Assembly: GCA_010093685.1 (NCBI GenBank)
Contig: MU006242.1
Location: 1-64,000, forward strand
Origin: Ophiobolus disseminans
Taxonomy: Eukaryota; Ascomycota; Dothideomycetes; Pleosporales; Phaeosphaeriaceae
Direction: 5' to 3'
DNA: 64,000 nt
A model generated the notes under the pieces. It saw only the letters and a list, made by a program, of their open reading frames with translations. It searched no databases and had not been told where the DNA came from. The position numbers and the translations under genes are program-made. Positions 54,985 to 64,000 of the stretch are shown here, one piece after another (the first letter of the stretch is position 1; each line of letters opens with the position of its first letter).

Positions 54985-57758
54985 CGCGGCGTTGGAAGTC
55001 TCAGCTTGACACCTTTGTTGCTACGTGATTGCACCGTCATCAAGGTACTAAAGTCTACGATAGTCAGACATTGAGTTTCCTCGGCTGAGCATCCAGGCAG
55101 AAGTTTAGCAGCGACGTAGACAAGCACCAAGCGATAATCGTACGGCATTGGTGTATAATACATTCACTGCTCAACGCTTCTCCTGCTACCTGCAGTAAAA
55201 CCGTTGTTGCACCTATGCTTCTGGCACAATGTCCACGGGTAGACCGCAGAAGCAGAGCACCTGTACGTCACAGTCCCACGTCACACCTAAAGGTGTGGAC
55301 TTTACAAACCCTGTTGAGATGCTCTGGCGGGAGATTGTGCCTTTCCCATGTACCATGGCCTAGCGCACCTAGGTAGTGCCTGCTCTTAGTGACAAATCCT
55401 ACAGGATGCACCACCGGAAACTCAACCCACCAATAATGCCATAGCTGAGGCTCAATACCAGGTCAAGCTCTATGTGTACACAAGCCGCAAGCCGCCATGA
55501 TATCAGCCAAATCCTGCAATTTGGCTTCTAACAGCAACTTGCCTACTTCGTAGGGCCCAACCTTGGAAGCCAGCCTAGACTCCGTATCCTTCCTATGAAA
55601 TAACAATTAATGAACTCAGCAATTCCCTGCTAGTACTAAGCGCTGTTCTGATCGGTGTGCACGCTGCACCCTCGTACCCTTCATATTGAGGTGAAAATCC
55701 CATGCGCCCGGTCCTCTGCCGCTCCCGTCCCGTCGCCCTTCCCCGGTGTGCCGTCTGCCTGCCCAGGTGGGGTTCCAACAAGCCAAATCCTCGGATCTCC
55801 GAGCCGTCATCATTCATCTAGAAGTAATCATATAGGTGGGCTTCACTTTAAAACATCGACCCCAAATCTCTGGCCCCCATGCGACGCGGCTTGGCACTCC
55901 CGTACGATTCGTTTGAGATGGGGAAAAAGCAAATTATCGGCAGGCATATCCAGCACGGCGAGCAAGGGTTCCGCTGGCTGCAGCGCCTTTTAGCCTGGCT
56001 TCACTAACTAATGTGCCTTATTACGCTTTCGTACCGTTGCGATTGGTATGTAACAATGAGGCTTCTAGATCACTTCACTACCGTCAATACGGACACTCGC
56101 CAACCAGATCTTACAAATCGAGATATCATTGCGCGTCTATGCAAGACATGGCCGTGTTGGCATCATGGTGATCTAGGCCCTTTACATGACTCGCAGGCCT
56201 CCAATACCAAGCCTGAACGTTCATCCTGACCACCGGCGGTGTAACATGCAAGGACCTCTGACAGTACGGGTTCACGTTCGTACTTCTCTGCAGCTAGAAC
56301 CGTCCCCGCGGCAAAAGGCAAGAGCCGTCCCGCACGGCTGCATCATATGCCACACGGTCACGTGGATAGGGAGCACGAGATTCAGCTGCGTAGGTCCCGC
56401 GAAACAGTGTTTCCATACCCATATACCCACGAGGATTCCCGCACTACCGCATCTAGAAGTCGAAGTCGAAAAGCAAGCCCGGCCTTACACGCACCATCCA
56501 TGCAACTAAGCAGGATTACGTTGCGTGCATCCAATCGTCATACCTGCCTCTGGCACTAACCTCAAAGCATCCTCCGAAGGCGAGACATCGCACTCCTCAT
56601 GCAGTGGAACGCGGAGGGGTGCCATGAAGCACTCGAACACACACAGTCCGTAGACCGAACAGTGTTACGGAACAGCCACCACTTAACCAAAAACCCACGA
56701 CCCGTCTACCTACCGCACCTGCAGTGATGTTCAAACCAACCAGACCTCATCCCACGTATGTGATAGAACAAACCAGGGCGTGCAAAACACATACGCACGC
56801 ACGCACTGTTCCACCTGCAGTTACGCAACTCTTCGAAACGAAAGAACAGGCCTCCCAGAGCGAAGCAGTCAGTGCAAGGGGACAGTAGCTTGTCGATCAG
56901 CAATGGCGAGATATGTCAAGGAGGCTCAACAAGCAGCACTAGACTAAGGTACAACATACGTCTCTATGCCACATAGCCCACTAGTAGTCTCCTTAGCAGT
57001 AGCTTCGAGTACAATGTAAGCGCAGACGACAATCGCAGTTTTTACTACAATTCGAAGCTCTAGAACCGCTACCTTCAACTGTACCAACACTGTGAACAAA
57101 GCGTAGGGCTAATTACGCCTGCTCTGAAACTACTTATCGGTATCTTCTACACGGGTTATGTAGCTTAGCGTTACTGCTTCCGTATGTACAAACAAATAAG
57201 TAAGCGCAGACGAAAGTCGGTGGACTGCGTGACGAAAGACTAATATGTGAACGGCCGATTGACACCAAGCCTACATTCCTCGTGTCTCGAATTGTTGTTT
57301 GCTAGTCCTCGCATATCTACTATGTACTAGATGAACAGACTTGACTGCAACGTCCGACCAATACGCAGATTCTGTATAGGTTGGGTTAGGACTAATTGTC
57401 TTTCGTCTAGAGAGTGGGTTTAGATGTATGGGGTTTGAACATAGTACAAAGAGACACGAGAAGATGTTGAGTCGTAGTTCGCAATCCTGTGAAGCCTGCG
57501 GGGGGCGAGTATGCACAACTCTACACAAACAAACATAGTGTTTTAAGTTCAGCGGTAGCGCAGCGGCAGAAGAGTAGATACATGTATTGATTGGGGGTTA
57601 AGTCGAGAAGCTATGCACCTTTACAAAGGAGATTGAAAGTAGGGAGGTACCTAGCAAATTCCATATGCAGTCCACCTCGCGCCGTTCCGTTGCGAAAAAA
57701 AATATAAATGGGGTATATCCATACACCAGGCCAAAAGCACCGTCTGTTCCGTCTTTCT
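54985..57758. other. 2.8-kb convergent intergenic region, no gene recognised
   Basis: Both neighbouring genes point into it. The longest frame (55,655-55,993, 112 codons) is Pro/Ser/Arg-rich with many Cys and His and has no domain or splice context. The stretch 56,950-57,700 is more AT-rich. No RNA gene, repeat or transposon remnant was identified. Confidence 0.4.
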
Positions 57759-60314
57759 CTACTCACCTACACCCCCAGTAACCCATCCCCACCACCCGCT
57801 CTGCGGTACCAGTCCAGACTCGATGCCACACGCCCTCACAACAGCAACCATGACCGCACCCAGCACACTAACACCACCAAGCACCGTGACGAGCACGAAG
57901 CCCTTCTGTCTAATCTGATCGCTGAGGTTGCAGAGGCCGAGCGGGTCGCGAGAGTCTACGACTCCAGAACCGTAGCGCTGCCCGGCGTCCATTTGCTTCT
58001 CGTCTCCGTGCCGCACGACAGCCCACTCTGCTCGCGGCGAACCACCAGGGGACGCAACGATGCTGCCACGCGAGACCTCTTCACCGACACGCTCGAGCAG
58101 CCACTTTGCACGGTCGTTGCGCTGCAGTTCCTCGAACCTGTCACGTTCGTTGCGAAGACTGCGTTGTAGGTCTGTCGCCCACTTCGCTATGCGAATTTCG
58201 GACATGGGCTGCTCGTTTTGTCCAAAGCTGTTGTAGCGGGCAAGAGAGAAGTTGGTGGGATTGTCGAGATCCGAGTGTACGAGGGAGGATGAGGAGCCAG
58301 GGAATGGTGACTGGAGGTTCGAGGCGTAGAAGGGTGAGCCGGAGCGAGGGACAAGGACGCCCGACGGAGATGTGGCGGAGAAGATGGAGGAGTTTGCGGA
58401 TGCTGAGTGAGTTAGCTCAAATTCTCTAATATGTATCGCGAGCTTACTGTTCATGGCAGCCCCGTTCAGCCCCACGGAAGCCGTTGTGGGACTCCGTGGC
58501 TGTTGTAGATTCTGCAAGATGAAGGAGTCACCCAGGATCTTGGTTCGTCTCCGCCACGCCAGGAATTTCTTGGCTGCTGAATGTCGTAGCCAGGCGATCG
58601 AGTCTGGTTCGAATACTTGGTTGACTAGAGTGGCCAGTTCAGAAGGCAGGAGTGGCTGGACGTAGTCGGGTGACATCAACAGCGAAGCGTCCATAGTCTC
58701 GTTGTCTGGGCCTGGAGTAGATGATATTGTATAAGGGTAAGTTGGAGTAGTGAAAGGATATTGCTCGGGTTCCGTCAATGTTAGTATTTGGGGGTGGACG
58801 ATGGCAAGGCTCTGTACTGCTAGCAACGCATCCTCTAGAGCCTTTCCGAACAGGAAAGGTTTAACGGGCGTTAACTGAAGTCGTGCGAGGATCGATGTCT
58901 TCAAGGCAATTGCTTCCTGTGCTGAAAGCGTGTCCGATTTCGCAATTACAGGGACCACGTTGGTCAGAGAAGACAGTCGCTGCATGAAGTCGATGTCGTT
59001 TGAGATGTCCTTGTCTTTGGTTGTGTTAGTGCATGCAGTTGCTATGCAGGTGGATTCTACTTACCTGGGGGCAGTAGGTAGAGCACCACGTCAATCGAGA
59101 CGCCTCCACTGCCACTAATCACACCGAGCACGTCGTTGTCGTCCATTGTCGTGACCGACGAAGTTTGGTACAGCAGAGACTCGACATAATCTACCACCAG
59201 ATCCATGTCTTCTTTCTCTGTTGGTCCTCGCGAGAAGCCTGGAGTGTCCACGAAACAGATGTTCCGCTCCAACACAGCGTCGATACTACTTTTCCTTCTT
59301 CGCAACACGCGACTCTCTTCCACATCTGTCCACCAGTGTGGATATGGCTTGGTGCTAGCATGGATCTCAGTGACTCGGGTTGTTCCTGGTTGGTTGGTTC
59401 GTGCTCTGCGAGACTTGGACTTGGGTGGCGGCTGCGAAAACGAGCTGGAGGGCGACAAGGGGTCTACGTGCACGATGTCTTCACAGACCTGGACGATCGA
59501 ACGTATGAGGGATGACTTTCCTATGCCTGTTTCGTACCGTCAGCATTCACTGGGTCATGGCTGTTCAGGGTAGTCGCAACAGACCTGTCTCTCCAGCGAT
59601 GAGCACCTTTAGCTTGCCCATGGCCTTCCCTTTGGTAGTAAACGGTCTTCTTGAAGGCATCTGTATGCTTGGCATGACAAGCTGTGGGAAGCTACCCGAT
59701 GCACCCTCCTGGGTGTTTGTGTCAGCCCCTTCTTCCTCCTCACTCGACGCTATGGCTTGACTCGCAGACTCATCCAAGGCCGAGTCCTCGTCGGACAGCT
59801 TCAGTGATTGTAGCGAGACAGCGCTCGGAGTACTCGGCATGTCTGACGTGAGTACCGACGAAGGCGCATCGAAGTTCAGCGGCGTAAGGGGCGTGGAGCT
59901 GGCATGACTGGAGAGCTTCCTCCTCGGCCTCCGCGTTGGTGGCAACTTGAAGCCGTCCACCGGCTTCGCTGAGCTCGCAGACGAGCTATGCGACCCTGAT
60001 CTTGACACATGCTTATCGTCTTGCTTCGTAATACTGTGGTTCGTTGTTTGTTTGGCCGGCGTGGCGCCGTCTGACCCAAAGGCGGCTTCGAGGGTGTCGG
60101 CCAGGCTCTGTACGCCAAACGTGTTGTCCCTCTGCTTTGCTGACGTCTGCGTGTTCGAAGAAGAAGCCAAGGAATGCTCCATTTCCCCCTCACTCCTCAT
60201 GAAGAAGGCGGTGGGGACATGGTTCGACGCGGCGGCGGCATGATCGACACTCGACTTGCGGGACCGCGGCTTATTAGTCGAAGATAGGGCGTCGCCGCCA
60301 GGCAGCGGTCGCAT
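57759..60314 (-). CDS. Septin-like GTPase with C-terminal membrane segment
   Basis: Exons 59,585-60,314, 59,065-59,526, 58,448-59,014 and 57,759-58,402 give 800 residues; introns are 58, 50 and 45 bp. The last intron (GTAAGC...GCTAAC...TCAG) is a multiple of three and stop-free, so it could be missed. A Ser/Thr-rich N-terminal region of about 235 residues precedes a septin-type G domain: P-loop GETGIGKS at about 241-248, G3 DTPG at 337-340, G4 AKSD at 422-425. The segment ISNDIDFMQRLSSLTNVVPVIAKSDTL is typical of septins. A hydrophobic stretch near 755-775 (core VLGGVSVLGAVMVAVV) suggests a membrane anchor. It should bind GTP and associate with membranes or the cortex. It differs from core septins in its long N-terminus and tail anchor. 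Confidence 0.88.
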
Positions 60315-61263
60315 ATTCAAAAGAGAGTGGGAGCATTCAGCGAGACACTGAAAGCTGCAAAGGTGGACGTGGGAGACTGAACCGGTCTCAGTACACGATG
60401 GTGGAGAGTGATGTGAACACGCGCGGAGGTACCGCCCCGCTAAACCCCGCAGCCTCAAAGCTTAGAGCCCGTTGCTAGTCGCAAGATAAAGGATCCAGCC
60501 GATCGATCAGGGAGAGAGCAAACGCTACTTGAATCATATCTAAGTACCAGAGCGAGTGTGTGTGCCAGCTGTTACAGACGTTGCGACTCTATGCCTGATG
60601 GGCTGCAGCCAGCTTACGCTTCGGCGAATCAGCTCTCCCAGAGTCCCGATAGCTGCCCATCAGGTGACATCACCATCGCTCTAATTCAAGTCCCATGTTT
60701 GAAGCACGGAGAAGATTTCTATCAAGCTGTACATATTTTAGCACGTAGTTCTAAGGCGTCTCGGTCAAAGTGAACAATGTCATGTTCCACACTGAGGAAT
60801 GTTTTTGTTGTATATTGTGCCATAACCACCATGCTATCTTCGTACCGGCATCTTGTCCATGTTGTACAGCCGAACCAACCTCGCCCTAATGTCCCGTTAC
60901 ATCTGACAGGTCCATTCTCTTAGAAAAGCCTAAATAATCCGTCCGCATACATCAGGTGTCGCAAAGAGACGCGAAGTGAAAGGAAAATGGATTTCTCAAT
61001 ACAGGAGGAGAACCGGACGGATGCGGAATGGGGGAATGCAAGAATGAAACCACTCGCCATGCAAGGGCTCGAATGCCTTAGAAATAACACCAGACTTTTC
61101 CGTTCCTCGTATGAAATGACTTTTATACAAGCGTGAAAGGGCCCGGTACAGTACACATCGCTACAGCCGTCAGTCGTTAGGAAAAGGTGTCAGATACAGC
61201 GGGGACGCAGCTGAGAAGTGGGATATAGAATGAGAAAGGATGCGTGCGCGACTGTCGTCGCAC
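60315..61263. other. Intergenic region between the septin-like and NTF2/RRM genes
   Basis: Upstream of the septin-like gene and downstream of the NTF2/RRM gene, both minus strand. Includes the 3' UTR of the latter. No gene seen. Confidence 0.4.
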
Positions 61264-62989
61264 TTATGCCTCCTGGGGAGCACCGCGACCCCGACCAGGT
61301 GCGCCACGGCCACGTGGTGGGAAACCACCGCGAGGACCCTGTCCACCCATGTTTCCACGTCCACGAGGGGCACCACGTTGGAAGCCTCCGCGGAAGTTCT
61401 GCCCAGGGCCTTGTCGGCGCTCTTCAACCTTGAGATCGACGCCGTTGACGTTGTGGGGGTTGGCGGCGATGGCGGCCTGGTACGCAGCGGGAGTCTTAAA
61501 GTCGACAAAGGCACAGTTCTTCGCAAAGGGTCAGCGTAATTTAGTAAATAAGGCTTTCGCTCATCTTACCTTGCCTCGGTTGACGTCGACGTTCTCGACC
61601 TCACCAAATTTGGTAAGAGCGGCCCTCAGAGCACCCTCCTCAACTTGGCTGTAGACATTCTTGATGTAGGCGCGCCTCTGGTCAGTATCGACGGCGGGTC
61701 CCTGTGCGCGAGATTGCTCCTTCTTGTTTCCGGTCACACTCTGCCATCCGGCAGCCTCGCCCTGGCTGGTGGGCGACTGGTCGCGGGCTGGGGCTGAAGT
61801 CTGGGATGACGGGGCGGCGGTTGCGGCGGACTGTGTAGGAGCAGAAGCCTTGGGATGAGAGGGAACTTGCTGGGAAGCAGGAGGAGTGACGATGGGAGTT
61901 GCGACCTTGTTGGCAGATGCAGCGAGACTGGCCCATGTCCGTGGAGCGGCGGGCTTGGGAGGACCGGAAGGCATGGCGACAGGGGCAGCTTTGGACGCGG
62001 CGGATGGGGCTGGTGTAGGTGCAGGGTCCTTGGGCTTTTCGGGCTCAGCAACCTCCTCGTCAGCGACAGCCTCGGGTTCCTTCGAAGCCTCCTCGACAGC
62101 CGCAGGGACCTCCTCTGACTGAGGTGCCTCGATCTCCTCGGGTACCTGTTCGACCGGAGCAGCAGGAGCGACATCCTCGACAGATGACTCCTCTTGCGCG
62201 GCATCCTCGAGCTTGTTGTCCACCTTGCTCAAGTCCTCCTCGCTGGGGGCGGCCTCGCCGGCCTGGTTCAGCGATGCGTTCTCTGGGATGGCCGCAGTGT
62301 GAGAGGGCTCATGTACGCCATTGGCGGGGGCGGACTCGTTCTGGAGGTCCTCCTCCTCCTCGGGCTCCTCGGCAAGGTAGCGGAAGATGTCGTTGAGCAC
62401 GAAGTAGCCATTGGTTTGCTCGGCGAGGACGAAGGTCTGGGCGAAGCGCTTGTGGGGTTGGCCCTGGTTGGAGATCTCGCCGATGACTTGGATGACAATG
62501 TTGGCGTCGGAGCCCTGGGAGTCGACGTTGGTGACGCGGACCTTGGTGTCCTTGAAGTCGAGGCCCTTGATGCGCTCATTGATAGCCTATTGCGGTCAGC
62601 TTCGCGCTGTCTTGCAGCACACTTGTCTGTCATACCTTCTGGCCTACGCAGACGCTGACTTTCTCCTCTTCGACGCCCGAGACATACTGGGAGCGCTTGT
62701 TGTAGAACAACTGCAGCACAGGTTAGTCGCGTGCCTTTGGCAGACCAATTGACCACAAGCAGCTTACGTAGAGTCGGTCGGGGCTCTTGCTGAGGGTTGT
62801 GTAGTACTGCTCGACAAAGTACCAGCCGACTTCGTCCTTGGGGATCTCGTTGGCGGGTGCTTGTTGTGCAGGCTGGGCAGTGGGTTGCTGGGAGGGTGTG
62901 AAGTTGGAGGCGCCAGTAGCGTAGCTGTTCTCGTAGGCTTGCGGCGCGTAGTTGCCGTTCATTGGACCGGAAGATTCGGTGGAAGCCAT
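61264..62989 (-). CDS. G3BP-like protein with NTF2, RRM and RGG regions
   Basis: Exons 62,768-62,989, 62,636-62,710, 61,571-62,586 (boundary within 1 nt; donor follows GGCAAG) and 61,264-61,518 give 522 residues. A Gln/Ala/Pro-rich leader is followed by an NTF2-like domain (about residues 52-175): VGWYFVEQYYTTLSKSPDRLY, LFYNKRSQYVSG, then FAQTFVLAEQTNGYFVLNDIFRYL. A long acidic, Pro/Ala-rich linker follows. An RRM covers about 405-472 with AYIKNVY and, across the last intron, NCAFVDF. The C-terminus is RGG-rich. This order matches the G3BP family, which binds RNA and helps assemble stress granules; the yeast counterpart Bre5 partners the deubiquitinase Ubp3. The acidic linker, NTF2 and RGG parts make the assignment firm; the individual role here is inferred. 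Confidence 0.93.
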
Positions 62990-64000
62990 GATGACGATGT
63001 CAAATAGGTGGTCGGTTTGCTAGAGGGCGAGCGTGTGCGTCGGCGCAAAGCTGTAAGATTACACGGTATTGGGCTGGTGATGGCAAGCCTAAGTAGGAGC
63101 TGGACGGGGATTTGTCAGCCCCTGGTACAAGCGACGGCTTGCGCGCACTTACTTGGTCGAAGGGAGAGATGGAAGGAAAACCGTGGAGGCAGAAAAGCGG
63201 AGAACTTGAGGCACGAGCGGAGAGGAACGCGGAGGTGGCGCAAATAATATGGCGATATATACGAAAGCTCCCTGGTGAGGAGAGTTTGCGAACTACAGAT
63301 GGAATTAGACGGGAGCAGTGTGTTGTGTGGGGTTGTGCGCGTGGAAGCTGGGTGGAGAGAAGTGAGGAGCATCATTAAGGGCGAACGGCCTAGGTAGATT
63401 TGTGGTGGTATGTGCGTTTGGGCAGCCGAAAAACCCCCGGAGCTCCTCCATCTTTGCGCCATGCGCCATGCATCGTCAACATGCCACCAGGTGATGCAAG
63501 GGTTTGAACCTCATTTACAGGAAGGCGGTATGTTCTCAAATTACTTTCAGGACTCTGTTGAATCAAAAGAAGATCGAGGATAGATAAGTTTCCACAGGCT
63601 AGACACATTGGTTGCAACACCTCACGTTGCCCTACCTCAGTTTGTGCCTGCTACGATAGCACCGAGGGACATTGTCGATAGCAAGCATGTCTCAACATGT
63701 CGGCTACTTAATGGCACAGGTATCTGTCAAGCCACTGGAGGTTGTGGCTTGTTCGCTCATGTCGGACCATTCTTCTGACCACTATATATTATTTGAAACA
63801 TTAAAGAATGTAACATCACGTGCATGAGCATGAGCATCGAGTGGTACATAACGAATGCTCCCACTACTTCCGACTAGCAGTGTTGGTGGCCACGCAATCA
63901 TGCTAAGAAGTAAAAGTAGACATGGAGGTGGAGGATTTTGACCAACGCCCCGCCCTCTACAGAGACGAATTTTGACTCTGCAGACACTGCGCCAGGAAAC
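62990..64000. other. Upstream region of the G3BP-like gene to window end
   Basis: GC-rich, purine-rich sequence just upstream of 62,989 is probably the leader and promoter. Minus frames at 63,115-63,462 and 63,390-63,620 have no domain. A gene could begin beyond the right edge. Confidence 0.35.

Noticed and set aside
57545..57575. GCGGTAGCGCAGCGGCAGA-like stretch that resembles a tRNA A box.
   Set aside because: No cloverleaf, B box or anticodon arm could be formed downstream.
1..64000. Considered a Starship-type giant transposon or a biosynthetic gene cluster.
   Set aside because: No DUF3435 tyrosine recombinase, no NLR or captain-like gene at an edge, and no polyketide, peptide or terpene synthase was seen.

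Overview
The window looks like nuclear DNA of a filamentous ascomycete, most likely a Dothideomycete. The signs are short GT-AG introns of about 45-121 bp with CTAAC/CTGAC-like branch points, Zn(II)2Cys6 regulators, several MFS transporters, and Ty3/gypsy retroelements mutated in the style of repeat-induced point mutation (RIP). All calls come from reading the sequence; nothing was checked against a database.

Positions 1-19,760 form a nested, mostly RIP-degraded retrotransposon block with one apparently intact gene (10,973-12,116, DUF7730-like). Layers: (a) the 3' end of a Ty3/gypsy element with a chromodomain and a 504-bp LTR (1-1,652); (b) a complete minus-strand Ty3/gypsy element, 2,130-9,793, with 185-bp LTRs and target-site duplication (TSD) CTTTC, inserted into a cysteine-rich repeat-borne ORF; (c) an un-RIPped LTR-like sequence at about 10,076-10,516; (d) a solo 192-bp LTR, 12,140-12,331, TSD TTTAA; (e) a plus-strand Ty3/gypsy element, 13,176-19,374, interrupted by a solo 504-bp LTR (TSD GATTC). 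The element in (e) sits inside a second 192-bp LTR. Mismatched TSDs around it become matched if 12,833-13,175 is flipped back, which points to an inversion between two inverted LTRs.

Positions 19,760-50,600 are gene-bearing and partly accessory: a Zn2Cys6 regulator (21.4-23.5 kb), a secreted single-pass membrane protein (24.7-25.5 kb), a DHA1-type MFS transporter (28.0-29.7 kb), a broken short-chain dehydrogenase (30.6-31.6 kb), SPT5 (31.8-34.9 kb), a quinone-oxidoreductase-like enzyme (35.3-36.4 kb), a probable pseudogene (36.8-38.3 kb), a second Zn2Cys6 regulator (38.5-40.9 kb) and two monocarboxylate-transporter-like MFS proteins (41.6-42.9 and 46.1-47.6 kb) flanking a THO1/SARNP-like mRNA-export protein.

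Positions 49.6-63 kb carry conserved housekeeping-type genes: a two-RRM protein, a LisH/WD-repeat protein, a TPR/MYND/SET protein divergent from it, a septin-like GTPase with a C-terminal membrane segment, and a G3BP-like NTF2/RRM/RGG protein.

The clearest unusual features are the TSD-supported LTR-LTR inversion, the sharp RIP edge inside one retroelement, a perfect 18-bp palindrome with repeated half-sites upstream of the second Zn2Cys6 gene, and a pair of hairpins with the same loop and covarying stems at 24.43-24.49 kb. No polyketide or peptide synthetase, CRISPR array, tRNA or rRNA gene was seen.
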